Assembly: GCA_902594855.1 (NCBI GenBank)
Contig: CACJNS010000006.1
Location: 1 to 51,309 of the forward strand
DNA length: 51,309 bases
Source: an uncultured SAR86 cluster bacterium
Lineage (GTDB): Bacteria > Pseudomonadota > Gammaproteobacteria > Magnimaribacterales > AG-339-G14
Direction of reading: 5' to 3'
Below are positions 17,135 through 25,695 of this stretch, in pieces. The notes under the pieces were generated by a model, which was not told the DNA's origin, did no database searches, and was given only the letters and a program-made list of their open reading frames with translations. The translations under genes were made by a program, and so were the position numbers. Every line of letters starts with the position of its first letter. The stretch's first letter is position 1.

Positions 17135-19293
17135 TAGCCGCTTAAAAACTCTTGTCTTTTTTCATGGAGAATAGGTTCTGTGTAACCGCTAGGCTGAACT
17201 CTTCCTTTAATAACTAGGTCGCATGCAGCTTTAAATGCTACGCCATCGAAACTAGGCGCCATATTTACATATTCTGGATCACCAGCATTCTGCTCATCGA
17301 CTACCAAGGCCATTTTTTTCATAGTCTCTATAACTTGTTCTTCAGAACAAAGTCCGTGATGAAGCCAATTTGCCATGTGTTGACTGGATATTCTACAAGT
17401 TGCCCTATCCTCCATTAAACCTATGTTGTTGATATCAGGAACTTTAGAGCATCCAATTCCTTGATCAATCCATCTGACAACGTAGCCTAATATCCCTTGA
17501 GCATTATTGTCTAATTCTGCCTGTATATCATCAGCTGAAAGCGACGATGCATCCTTCAATAAAGGAATTGTTAAAATATCGTCAAGACTTGCCCTCTCTC
17601 TTTTTAATAAATCTGATTGTTCTGAGGAGACACTTATTTGATGATAGTGCATTGCGTGCAAAGTAGCTGCAGTAGGTGAAGGCACCCAAGCACAATTTGC
17701 TCCTGCTTTAGGATGCATGGTTTTGGTGTTAAACATATCTAACATCATATCGGGCATGGGCCACATACCTTTACCAATTTGAGCTTTTCCCTTAAAGCCT
17801 GAAGATAAACCATTGTCTACGTTCCAATCCTCGTAAGATAAGATCCAAGGTTGCTGTTTCATTTCTGCCTTTCTTATCATTGGCCCAGCTTCCATACTTG
17901 TGTGAATCTCGTCACCTGTTCTATCTAAAAATCCAGTATTGATAAAAATAACTCTTTCTTTTGCAACTCTGATGCATTCTTTTAAATTTACCGTTGTCCT
18001 TCTCTCTTCATCCATTATCCCTATCTTCACGGTATTTTTTTCCAACCCAAGAGCGCTTTCAACATCGGAAAATAAATCGCAAGTAAACTGAACCTCTTCA
18101 GGGCCATGCATCTTAGGTTTTACGATATATATACTGCCTGTCTTAGAATTCTGGACAGATCCAGTTTGATCTAAATCATGCTTACCAATCACGATTGTGA
18201 ACATTGCATCGATAATTCCTTCGGGTATTTCTTTACCGTCTAGTAAAACCGCAGGATTAGTCATCAAGTGGCCAACATTTCTAACGAGCATTAGACTTCT
18301 AGCTGCAATCGTAATCGGTTTTCCATCTGGAGATAAGAAAGATAAATCTTCATTTAGACTTCTTGTAAGAGTTGACCCGCCCTTTTCGAAAGTTTCTGCA
18401 AGGGTTCCTTTCATTAGACCAAGCCAATTTTTATAAACATCAGTTTTATCTTCTCCATTCACAGCAGCAACAGAATCTTCTAGATCCTGAATAGTGGTTA
18501 CGGCAGATTCTAAAAAAACGTCTTTAATCCCTGCAGGATCTGTGGAACCAACTGAATCATTTCTATCAATTTTGATTTCTACATGTAAATCATTATTTTT
18601 CAATAAAATGCTTTCGGGATTTGATTCATCGCCTTTAAAACCAACAAATGCAGAAACATTTTTTAATGAGGTTTTTGATTGATCTGATAAAGAAATTTCT
18701 AATTCTCCATTGGATATTTGGAACGAAACAACGTCTTGATATTTTCCTTCAGCCAAAGGAAGGTAATCGTTTAAAAAGTTTTTTGAAAAATCGATAACTT
18801 TGTCACCTCTTACGGGATTGTAAGCACCTCCTCTATCAGCCCCATCATCTTCAGATATCATGTCCGTTCCATAAAGAGCATCATATAAGCTACCCCACCT
18901 GGCATTAGCAGCATTTAAAGAAAATCGAGCGTTCATGACAGGGACTACTAATTGAGGACCGGCGATTTGAGCTATTTCTGCATCTACATTTGCAGTGGAA
19001 ATTTCAAAGTCAGCGCCTTCTTCAACTAAATATCCTATATCTTTTAAAAAAGATTTATATGAATCGAAATCAAAGTCCTTATTAGATAAATGCCATTCAT
19101 CTATTTTTGTTTGCAACTCTTCCCTTTTCTTTAATAGATCTTCATTGATAGGTATATATTTTTCTGCAATTTTTTGAAAATCTTGCCAGAATTTTGCAGT
19201 ATCAAGGTTGAGATCGGGAGCAATTTCTTGCTCTAATAAAGCATGCAATGATGTGCTGATACTTAATTTTCCTTCGTTAACTCTTTCAGTCAT
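17134..19293 (-). CDS. glcB: malate synthase G
   Basis: Condenses glyoxylate and acetyl-CoA to malate. With the start at 19293 the protein has 719 residues, the usual size for isoform G. An upstream in-frame ATG at 19380 would add 29 residues and run into dapE; the chosen ATG follows a GAGGAG Shine-Dalgarno sequence. Seen are [15 protein letters not shown] near residue 130, [13 protein letters not shown]-type sequence in the barrel (about 400), [10 protein letters not shown] (the conserved acidic/arginine segment), [16 protein letters not shown], and [17 protein letters not shown]. No isocitrate lyase is in the window, so the glyoxylate may come from glycolate or purine breakdown. Confidence 0.93.
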   Translation of the reverse strand: MTERVNEGKLSISTSLHALLEQEIAPDLNLDTAKFWQDFQKIAEKYIPINEDLLKKREELQTKIDEWHLSNKDFDFDSYKSFLKDIGYLVEEGADFEISTANVDAEIAQIAGPQLVVPVMNARFSLNAANARWGSLYDALYGTDMISEDDGADRGGAYNPVRGDKVIDFSKNFLNDYLPLAEGKYQDVVSFQISNGELEISLSDQSKTSLKNVSAFVGFKGDESNPESILLKNNDLHVEIKIDRNDSVGSTDPAGIKDVFLESAVTTIQDLEDSVAAVNGEDKTDVYKNWLGLMKGTLAETFEKGGSTLTRSLNEDLSFLSPDGKPITIAARSLMLVRNVGHLMTNPAVLLDGKEIPEGIIDAMFTIVIGKHDLDQTGSVQNSKTGSIYIVKPKMHGPEEVQFTCDLFSDVESALGLEKNTVKIGIMDEERRTTVNLKECIRVAKERVIFINTGFLDRTGDEIHTSMEAGPMIRKAEMKQQPWILSYEDWNVDNGLSSGFKGKAQIGKGMWPMPDMMLDMFNTKTMHPKAGANCAWVPSPTAATLHAMHYHQISVSSEQSDLLKRERASLDDILTIPLLKDASSLSADDIQAELDNNAQGILGYVVRWIDQGIGCSKVPDINNIGLMEDRATCRISSQHMANWLHHGLCSEEQVIETMKKMALVVDEQNAGDPEYVNMAPSFDGVAFKAACDLVIKGRVQPSGYTEPILHEKRQEFLSG

Positions 19294-19326
19294 ATGCTCC
19301 TCTTTTTTAAATAGAAAAATTTCAGA

Positions 19327-19342
19327 TTGTATTTTTTTACAA
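19327..19342. promoter_or_regulatory. inverted repeat between glcB and dapE
   Basis: The 63-bp space between the divergent starts holds TTGTA and TACAA arms separated by six T bases. It lies where the dapE promoter must be and could be an operator or only an AT-rich coincidence. Confidence 0.25.
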
Positions 19343-19356
19343 TAAAATGTGCTTGT

Positions 19357-20478
19357 ATGAACTTGATTGAATTTACACAAAAACTATTACGAATACAATC
19401 TATAACTCCCAGAGATATGGGATGTTTTGATTTAATCGAACCAGAGCTAAAAGAGTTAGGATTCTCAACTAAAAGAATTAATTACTTAAACGTTGAAAAC
19501 CTCTATGCAGAAATTGGTTCTGGAGAGAATTTTTGTTTTCTTGGTCATACCGATGTTGTGCCTACTGGGCCGGTTGAATCATGGTCTTGCGATCCGTTTG
19601 CGGCAGAAATTAAGGAAAATGTTATTACTGCAAGAGGTGCAGCGGATATGAAAAGCAGTATCTCTGCTTTTTTATTTGCGCTGAAAGACATTGATCTTAG
19701 TAAAAATAGAAAAAAAATATCCATATTGCTCACCTCCAATGAAGAAGGAGATGCTAAAGATGGAACCATTGAAAAAGTCTTAGATGAGTTAAAACAGAAT
19801 AATAACCCAATCAATTACTGTTTAGCTGGGGAGCCTTCTTCAAAGAATGAACTTGGAGATACGGTGAGAATTGGCAGAAGAGGATCTTTATCTGGATCAT
19901 TAACAATAATTGGTAAACAAGGTCACGTGGCCTACCCTAGCGATGTTGTAAACCCTATTATGCTCTCAGGTGGGTTAATAAAAGAGCTTTCAGAAAAACA
20001 GTGGGATCACGGAAATGAAAATTTCCCTCCAACATCCTTTCAGATATCGAATCTAAATGCAGGAACTGGAGCAAAAAATGTTGTTCCGGGAGATTTGAAG
20101 ATTGAATTCAATTTTAGATTTTCTCCAGAAATAACAGAAGATGAAATCAAAGCAGAAGTAGTTAAAGTTATAGAAGAAAATATCAAAAACTACGAGTTAG
20201 TTTGGGAGCTTAATGCAAAACCTTTTTACACAGATAAACCTTTTTTAAGAAATATTGTTACAAAATCTATTAAAAAGATTACAGGTATTAAAACTATTGA
20301 AGACACCGGTGGAGGCACATCCGATGGAAGATTCATGCACCCTCATGGAGCTGAAGTAGTTGAGTTAGGACCTATCAATGCCTCGATACACAAAATTGAT
20401 GAGCACATAAAAATTGATCATCTTGAAGTTCTCAAGGACATATACCGAGATATTTTAATTAGCTACATAGAGAGTTAA
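19357..20478 (+). CDS. dapE: succinyl-diaminopimelate desuccinylase
   Basis: A 373-residue M20-family metallohydrolase of the lysine/meso-diaminopimelate pathway, giving LL-DAP for lysine and peptidoglycan. Zinc ligands are visible in [11 protein letters not shown] (residues near 62-72), [16 protein letters not shown], and the C-terminal [14 protein letters not shown]. The catalytic Glu pair is in the TSNEEGDA segment. The start chosen ([18 protein letters not shown]) matches the family. An in-frame ATG 30 nt upstream gives an atypical Cys-containing leader. No convincing Shine-Dalgarno sequence is seen; an AT-rich box ends only a few bases upstream, so the message may be leaderless. Confidence 0.92.
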   Translation: MNLIEFTQKLLRIQSITPRDMGCFDLIEPELKELGFSTKRINYLNVENLYAEIGSGENFCFLGHTDVVPTGPVESWSCDPFAAEIKENVITARGAADMKSSISAFLFALKDIDLSKNRKKISILLTSNEEGDAKDGTIEKVLDELKQNNNPINYCLAGEPSSKNELGDTVRIGRRGSLSGSLTIIGKQGHVAYPSDVVNPIMLSGGLIKELSEKQWDHGNENFPPTSFQISNLNAGTGAKNVVPGDLKIEFNFRFSPEITEDEIKAEVVKVIEENIKNYELVWELNAKPFYTDKPFLRNIVTKSIKKITGIKTIEDTGGGTSDGRFMHPHGAEVVELGPINASIHKIDEHIKIDHLEVLKDIYRDILISYIES

Positions 20479-20514
20479 TTTTTCCTTATTCTCTTAAAGT
20501 ATATATATCTAATT

Positions 20515-20538
20515 TATAGATTAAATATTTTATCTATA
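20515..20538. promoter_or_regulatory. inverted repeat upstream of the alternative oxidase gene
   Basis: Arms TATAGAT (20515-20521) and ATCTATA (20532-20538) are perfect inverse complements with a 10-bp AT spacer, roughly 26 bp before the AOX start. AOX genes are usually induced (for instance by NO or cyanide), so a repressor or activator site here is plausible. It does not match the FNR consensus. The whole 80-bp region is AT-rich, which lowers confidence. Confidence 0.3.
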
Positions 20539-20563
20539 ACTCAAAGATATATATCATGTGCGC

Positions 20564-21205
20564 ATGAAAAATGCACCATTCGAAAAAACTATTGGATTTA
20601 CTGATCAGGACAGTACGCACAAATATCCCCATGGATTAAGTGACAGATCAGCTTATTTGATTACAAGAGGTTTAAGAATTGCTGCAGACCTTTTCTTTAG
20701 AAAAAGATACGGACACAGGGCCGTTGTTTTAGAGACTGTAGCTGCTGTGCCAGGAATGGTCGCTGGAATGCTTCATCACTTCAAGAGCTTACGTAACATG
20801 ACTGATGATGACGGTATTATTAAAGAACTCTTAGATGAAGCTGAAAACGAGAGAATGCATCTTATGACTTTCATAGAAATTTCCAAACCTACATTATTTG
20901 AAAGACTTCTTGTTTTAGGTGCTCAGATTGTTTTCGGAACCTTTTATTTTTTCTTATATGTATTTTTCAGAGGAACAGCTCATCGAATGATAGGATACTT
21001 TGAAGAAGAAGCAGTAACTTCATATACAGAATTTCTTGATGAAATAGATAAAGGAACTATCGAAAACGTAGCGGCTCCTAAGATTGCGGTTGATTACTGG
21101 AATCTTGGAAATAAAGCCACCTTAAGAGATGTTGTCGTGGCCGTAAGAAACGATGAAGCTGGTCATCGTGATAAAAACCACGAAATAGCTGATAATTTAT
21201 TGTAA
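20564..21205 (+). CDS. aox: alternative oxidase (cyanide-insensitive ubiquinol oxidase)
   Basis: A 213-residue membrane-bound diiron oxidase that passes electrons from ubiquinol to oxygen without pumping protons. All iron-ligand motifs are present (numbering from MKNAPF): LET with E57, NERMH with E96 and H99, the EEEA triplet at 147-149, and DEAGH with E198 and H201. The family's AAVPGMVAGMLHH and RMIGYFEEEAVTSYTEFL frame them. Shorter than mitochondrial forms because it lacks a targeting leader. A GTG 6 nt upstream in frame is an alternative start. The stop is directly against the CCA end of the convergent tRNA-Gly. Uncommon in bacteria but known in marine ones. Confidence 0.92.
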   Translation: MKNAPFEKTIGFTDQDSTHKYPHGLSDRSAYLITRGLRIAADLFFRKRYGHRAVVLETVAAVPGMVAGMLHHFKSLRNMTDDDGIIKELLDEAENERMHLMTFIEISKPTLFERLLVLGAQIVFGTFYFFLYVFFRGTAHRMIGYFEEEAVTSYTEFLDEIDKGTIENVAAPKIAVDYWNLGNKATLRDVVVAVRNDEAGHRDKNHEIADNLL

Positions 21206-21281
21206 TGGAGCGAGTAACGGGGTTCGAACCCGTGGCCTCGACCTTGGCAAGGTCGCGCTCTACCAGCTGAGCTATACTCGC
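21206..21281 (-). tRNA. tRNA-Gly (GCC)
   Basis: Read on the minus strand: acceptor GCGAGTA pairs with TACTCGC, D arm AGCTCAGCTGGTAGAGC, anticodon loop CTTGCCAAG (anticodon GCC) on a 5-bp stem, T arm with GGTTCGAACCC, discriminator T, and an encoded CCA. It begins 1 nt after the stop codon of the alternative oxidase gene. Confidence 0.97.
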
Positions 21282-21427
21282 GAAAGATAAATCAATTTAC
21301 CTATTAAATATTACCTTTTCAAGTTATATCATTAGCTAATTAATTTCAGTTATTTAAATTGAAACTATAGTAGTTTTACTTATAATTAAATTTCCTTATT
21401 TTCATTATTAATCTTACTTATAAACAG

Positions 21428-22345
21428 ATGAGCAGCATTAAATTATTCAAATCAGCGCAAGCTTTAATTAAACATGAATCCTTTGGGAAGGCATCTAAAA
21501 GTATTGGCCTAACCCAATCTGCTCTTAGCCAAAACATAAAAAAATTAGAAAATCATTATGGAGTAAAGTTTTTTCAGAGAGAAAATGGCAAAACTAAGCC
21601 GACTGTGTATGGAGAGATGCTACTTTCTCTTACAGACGAATTAGTTGATATAGAAGAAAAAATCGTCAATCAAATAAGTCTCATAAATAATTCAGATTCA
21701 GGCCTATTAAAGGTTGGTTTAGACCCTTTCCTATCTGGAACTATTCTTGAACCTATAATTTCTGAAATGATGGGAATATACCCTGATATTAAATATAGAT
21801 TTTTTTACCTTTCAACCTATTCCGGTGTTGCCCAGTTGAAAGCAAATAAATTCGATATATTAATTAGTTTTGACGAACGTGAATATCGTCCTAATTCAAA
21901 TAAAAATTTAGATACTTTAGAAATAATACCTATAAAAATTAATCCTCCAAAATTTTATGCTAGAGAGGATTATGAAATTTTTAATCAAAATGAAATTTCT
22001 ATTGAAAATATTTTTGATCATAGCGTTTATACAACTCTTCCACCTGCCTGGTTTCACAATTTTTATGAGAAGGAAGTAGGAAAAGACGTACCCTATGCTC
22101 ACATTGTTGATAAAGTCTCTTTGGTTTCAGCTGATCAAAATCTACACTTGAGAATGGTTGAAAAGGGAAATGGCATAGGGATTTTTTATGAATTTGATTT
22201 ACTTAACTCTAAGGAACAACTTAAGACTATTCCCATTAGAAATTATCCGGAAAAACTTAACGCAATGATCGCTATTAATAAAAAGTGGGTTAAACCTCAA
22301 ATAGCAAAGATTTTTTTAGAAATGGTCTCAGGTAGATTTAGTTAG
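21428..22345 (+). CDS. LysR-family transcriptional regulator
   Basis: A 305-residue regulator. The N-terminal winged helix-turn-helix lies at about residues 5-62 (SFGKASKSIGLTQSALSQNIKKLE, then FFQRENGKTKPT). A linker helix follows, then a two-lobed effector domain beginning near LLKVGLDP at about 95. The gene stands between tRNA-Gly and a convergent small membrane protein, with 146 bp of AT-rich DNA upstream that contains a short inverted repeat, AACTA-TAG-TAGTT, near 21362-21374. Its target is unknown. LysR regulators often act on a divergent neighbour, but there is none here except the tRNA and AOX, which is upstream on the same strand. Confidence 0.88.
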   Translation: MSSIKLFKSAQALIKHESFGKASKSIGLTQSALSQNIKKLENHYGVKFFQRENGKTKPTVYGEMLLSLTDELVDIEEKIVNQISLINNSDSGLLKVGLDPFLSGTILEPIISEMMGIYPDIKYRFFYLSTYSGVAQLKANKFDILISFDEREYRPNSNKNLDTLEIIPIKINPPKFYAREDYEIFNQNEISIENIFDHSVYTTLPPAWFHNFYEKEVGKDVPYAHIVDKVSLVSADQNLHLRMVEKGNGIGIFYEFDLLNSKEQLKTIPIRNYPEKLNAMIAINKKWVKPQIAKIFLEMVSGRFS

Positions 22346-22353
22346 CTTTTCTT

Positions 22354-22749
22354 TCAAGAATGTTCTTGTTCTAAATCCCTTTTTATATCTTCATGGTCTC
22401 CCACCATTATATGATCATCACTTTTGATCACATACTTTTCTAATATTGGTATAAATAATAAGGGAATAATTCCTCCTACGACAATGCCTACAGTCATAGG
22501 TCTGATTGATGGATCAATTAGGGATGCTACTAAATCAGCAAGAACATGAGCGCTGGCAGCTCCAATAATGCCTGCAATGTATCCTTTAGAAAGAATCTTT
22601 AAAAATCTATTGATACTCCATCCTGTGTAATATCCAATAAGAATCAATGCAACATGGACAAAGCCAAAGACAAATCCTCTGAGTGATAAATCTTCAAAAA
22701 CCAATATATTATCTAATATACTTTCCATGCTTAACTTAATAGCTAACAT
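22354..22749 (-). CDS. small membrane protein of unknown function
   Basis: A 131-residue protein with about three membrane segments (GFVFGFVHVALILIGYYTG, YIAGIIGAASAHVLADLVASL, MTVGIVVGGIIPLLFIPIL). Small-residue spacing (G..G, A..A) suggests close helix packing. The C-terminus is acidic and histidine-bearing (SDDHIMVGDHEDIKRDLEQEH) and predicted to be outside the membrane. The start could be the second Met (MESILDN, 22728). It converges on the LysR gene with an 8-nt gap and is divergent from the metallo-hydrolase-like gene by 15 nt. No family recognised. Confidence 0.65.
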   Translation of the reverse strand: MLAIKLSMESILDNILVFEDLSLRGFVFGFVHVALILIGYYTGWSINRFLKILSKGYIAGIIGAASAHVLADLVASLIDPSIRPMTVGIVVGGIIPLLFIPILEKYVIKSDDHIMVGDHEDIKRDLEQEHS

Positions 22750-22764
22750 AAAGTATTTTGATTC

Positions 22765-23502
22765 ATGAAAATTATAAAAATTGATGATTACCAGTCTTGG
22801 TACGTAGAGTCTGATGACGAAGCAATAATTATTGACCCTTGGCTAGATAAGGTAATGCAACCTAAATCAAATCTCTTTATCAATAGAGCCAGAAATGAAA
22901 ATGCTCTTATCACTGAAGACATGATAAACAAGGTATCGTGTATCTTAATAAGTGCCCCTTTTGAAGATCATTTTCATGAAAAAAGTTTGAAGAGATTTGA
23001 TCCTAGTACGTTTATCTTAACCAGCAAACCTTCAGAAAAAAAATTAAGGAAACTGGGTTTTAATAATATTGAAGTGTTGAAAGCTGGAATTCAAAAAAAT
23101 ATCGGTGATCTTATAATCAAAGCTCATGATGCTGGCTTTCCTTATAATTATCTTTGGACGTTTAGTTTTGAGATAATTCAAGGAGATAAGGTTTTATATT
23201 TTGAAAGTCATGTTGATAAGCCTTCTCGTATCAAACAAAATAATTTAAAGGCTGATTGCGCTATTCTCACTACCGAAGAGGTTAAAATTCTTGGCTTACT
23301 GCCTCTTTCAAACTCCTCTGAAACTACTCTAGAAATATTAAAAGAACTTGAATGTAAAAACATCATGATTCAAGGATCCGATCCAGCAGAAACAAAAGGC
23401 TTGATAAGCTATTTTCTAAAAATTGGTAAAGAAAACTTGGGAATTTTTAAAAGTAACAATATAAATATTTACAAAGATCCTGGATCCGAAGTCATCATAT
23501 AA
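22765..23502 (+). CDS. degenerate metallo-beta-lactamase-fold protein
   Basis: A 245-residue protein that reads like the MBL (COG2220/UlaG-like) fold: a beta-rich start with IIIDPWLD (about residues 20-27), ILISAPFEDHFHEKSL (about 58-73) where active members have HxHxDH, and a KAHDAG segment later. The two leading His are replaced (Ala and Phe), while D and H of the DH pair remain. The later metal ligands are hard to place. It may be a non-hydrolytic or single-metal member. A terminator follows its stop almost directly. Substrate unknown. Confidence 0.6.
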   Translation: MKIIKIDDYQSWYVESDDEAIIIDPWLDKVMQPKSNLFINRARNENALITEDMINKVSCILISAPFEDHFHEKSLKRFDPSTFILTSKPSEKKLRKLGFNNIEVLKAGIQKNIGDLIIKAHDAGFPYNYLWTFSFEIIQGDKVLYFESHVDKPSRIKQNNLKADCAILTTEEVKILGLLPLSNSSETTLEILKELECKNIMIQGSDPAETKGLISYFLKIGKENLGIFKSNNINIYKDPGSEVII

Positions 23503-23533
23503 AAAAAACCCCAGTAAATACTGGGGTTTTTTT
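23501..23533. terminator. bidirectional intrinsic terminator
   Basis: An 8-bp perfect inverted repeat CCCCAGTA-AA-TACTGGGG (23509-23526), flanked by eight A on the left and seven T on the right. It can therefore stop transcription from both the convergent plus-strand gene and proteorhodopsin on the minus strand. Confidence 0.9.
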
Positions 23534-23545
23534 ATGAACAGTTGG

Positions 23546-24244
23546 TTACGTTATGTGACCAGACGCTTTTTTAGCAGCAGCCCAAATTGCTAAACCGAAT
23601 GCAGCTTTGTTAATCAAATCTGCTAGGTTATAAACAATGTTAAGAGCATCTTCATTTAAGCCATCTCCGAAGTAACCCCAAGCATAACCGATTGGGTAAA
23701 TTGCCCAACCTACTGTAACAATCCATTTGATTGTATTAAATGCTTGTTGACTTGCTGCGTTTCCACTGCCAGCGTTTGCTTTTGCAGTTTCACCCATAAA
23801 GATTTCATAAATGATGTAAAGCCAAGCGATCATTCCAACGATCCACCATACAACAACATCTCCTAAACCAGCTTCACCAATAAAACCACCAATTAACATC
23901 ACTAATGATGCAATCAGAAGTTTCCAGAAAACTGCTGAACTAATTGCTGTAACAGCCGCAATTATTAAATAAAACTCAATAATTTGAAGCGGAACAGTAA
24001 TCAACCAATCGATGTATCTGAATACAGTCGGAGTTTCACCTGCGTAAATCCAAACACCTCTCATATATAAGTAGTGCCAGAAGGCAATACCAGTCACTAA
24101 ACCAGCAACAGTAAGAGATGTCTTCCATTTAGCTGGAACATCTGATCTTTCAACAAAAAAGAAAACAGTTGCAGCTAACATGATAGCGGTAGCTAACCAA
24201 AACGATATACCAACGTAATCGTCAACAGCTAATATTTCTCCCAT
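23546..24244 (-). CDS. proteorhodopsin, blue-absorbing type
   Basis: A 232-residue, seven-helix retinal protein and light-driven proton pump. In local numbering, H57, D79 (proton acceptor), Q87, E90 (proton donor) and K213 (retinal Schiff base, in ADLINKAAFG) match H75, D97, residue 105, E108 and K231 of the reference protein with a constant offset of 18. Gln at the 105 position is the known blue tuning residue; Leu gives green. It lacks the cleavable N-terminal signal sequence of the first-described proteorhodopsin and starts directly with MGEILAVDDYVGISFW. No carotenoid or blh genes for retinal synthesis are in the window. A single-gene unit ending in a strong terminator. Confidence 0.97.
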   Translation of the reverse strand: MGEILAVDDYVGISFWLATAIMLAATVFFFVERSDVPAKWKTSLTVAGLVTGIAFWHYLYMRGVWIYAGETPTVFRYIDWLITVPLQIIEFYLIIAAVTAISSAVFWKLLIASLVMLIGGFIGEAGLGDVVVWWIVGMIAWLYIIYEIFMGETAKANAGSGNAASQQAFNTIKWIVTVGWAIYPIGYAWGYFGDGLNEDALNIVYNLADLINKAAFGLAIWAAAKKASGHIT

Positions 24245-24283
24245 AATTCACCTATTTAAATAAGTTAAAAATTTTAAATACAA

Positions 24284-24308
24284 AATATAACAGTTTGCAT
24301 TCTGCCAA
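24284..24308 (-). promoter_or_regulatory. candidate promoter of proteorhodopsin
   Basis: On the minus strand, an extended -10 of the form TGT-TATATT (TATATT at 24289-24284) lies about 40 nt before the start codon. A TTGGCA at 24308-24303 is a possible -35, but the 13-bp spacing is short, so the extended -10 may be what counts. An AGGTG ribosome site is just before the ATG. Confidence 0.4.
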
Positions 24309-24324
24309 AATAATGCTTAAAAAG

Positions 24325-25692
24325 CTAGTTTAATGCTTTTACCCACCTGCCAGATTTGAAACGCATTGTAAATAAGATACCTTTTGCCAAATAATCAGCG
24401 ATTAAAGCTGAAAAAACTATCTCAACAGGCATTTTTAACAAAAGAAATATTGATGCAAGCACCAATCTGAAGAAAATCAAACCTATCATGGTTATTATTA
24501 AAGGTGATTTCGTGTCTCCTGCCCCTCTGAGAGCTCCACCAAGAGAAAACTCTATACCCATGAGCGGCTGTAATAGAGCAAAAATCCATAAAAATACCAC
24601 TGTTAACCTTATTACTTCAGAATCATCTATAAAAAATCCTGAAACGGGCCTGGAAAATATTGCTATCACTAATCCAACAATAGTCATGGAGAATACGGTC
24701 AATCTAGCTGATTTCCAGCCGCTTCTTCTAGCTTCCTTGGGATTTTCAGCCCCTAAATATTGTCCAGTTAATGTAGCGCCTGCAATCGAGAAACCATGAC
24801 CAATCATAAAACTAATCATGAGTATATTGATAGCAACGTTATATGCTGCAATGGGCTCGTTTCCGTAGACCGAAATAATCCAAAAGTAGGCCAAGAGACC
24901 AAAATTGAAGACAACCGATTCTATTCCTGCAGGTACAGAAATTTCTATGAGATTTTTTAACCTTGAGAATGTATAAAATTTGAGTGTTGGCATTGGAATG
25001 ATAAATCGATTACTAAACCATATGCATAAAGCTAAAACTGCCCCAATAGAAAATGAAATACCCCAAGCATATGCTGCCCCAACTACACCCATGGCCTCAA
25101 ACCCAAACTGACCGTTCACTAGAGCAATTAGCAAAAAAACATTAATAACGTTAACGATAAGATTTATTATCAATGGAGTGATTACATCTCCAGCTGCTCT
25201 TAATGCAGCACCAACAATAAATAAGATTGCCAAGCCAGGAACAAAAGACAGTGATATTTGTAAATATTCTACTGCCAATTTCTGACTAAGCTCGTCAAGT
25301 CCAAAGGCTCCAATGATTTGATCTCCAGCAATAAAAAATATTAAAGTAGAAGTAACTCCAAAGATTATGGCAACTATGGTCGATAACAAAGTTACTTCGG
25401 CTGCCTCGATTGGTTTGTTTCCTCCAATTGCTCTGGCTACTAAAGCATGCGTGCCTGTAGCTGTTGCCATGAGAACTGCCTGTAAAAAAAAGAATATCCT
25501 TTGGCCTGTACCTACAGCAGCCATAGCTTCTGTTCCTAAAGAACCAACAGCTTTTAGAGCAACAATACTGACGAAAGCAAATAGGATGTTATTTAGAATT
25601 GAAGGCCAAGCAAGGCCCCAAACAGATAAAGTTTCTGGACTGGATGGAGAATCTACCAGTTCATCATTTTCGCTTTTATCTAAAGAATTCAA
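24325..25692 (-). CDS. MATE-family efflux transporter
   Basis: A 455-residue inner-membrane multidrug/toxin extrusion-type transporter with about twelve helices in two homologous halves. Typical are LSVWGLAWPSILNNILFAFV (residues 23-42), GTGQRIFFFLQAVLMATATGTHALVARAIG, LRAAGDVITPLI in the first half, and its repeat LRGAGDTKSPLI in the second half (residues near 385-396). It would use a Na+ or H+ gradient, here possibly supplied by the proteorhodopsin next door. It follows the sugar dehydrogenase-thioredoxin gene by 3 nt in the same operon. Substrate unknown. Confidence 0.9.
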   Translation of the reverse strand: MNSLDKSENDELVDSPSSPETLSVWGLAWPSILNNILFAFVSIVALKAVGSLGTEAMAAVGTGQRIFFFLQAVLMATATGTHALVARAIGGNKPIEAAEVTLLSTIVAIIFGVTSTLIFFIAGDQIIGAFGLDELSQKLAVEYLQISLSFVPGLAILFIVGAALRAAGDVITPLIINLIVNVINVFLLIALVNGQFGFEAMGVVGAAYAWGISFSIGAVLALCIWFSNRFIIPMPTLKFYTFSRLKNLIEISVPAGIESVVFNFGLLAYFWIISVYGNEPIAAYNVAINILMISFMIGHGFSIAGATLTGQYLGAENPKEARRSGWKSARLTVFSMTIVGLVIAIFSRPVSGFFIDDSEVIRLTVVFLWIFALLQPLMGIEFSLGGALRGAGDTKSPLIITMIGLIFFRLVLASIFLLLKMPVEIVFSALIADYLAKGILFTMRFKSGRWVKALN

Positions 25693-25695
25693 ATT

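Noticed and set aside
19294-19380. N-terminal extension of malate synthase G to the ATG at 19380
   Set aside because: It would overlap the dapE start, is not part of the family, and a GAGGAG ribosome site precedes the ATG at 19293.
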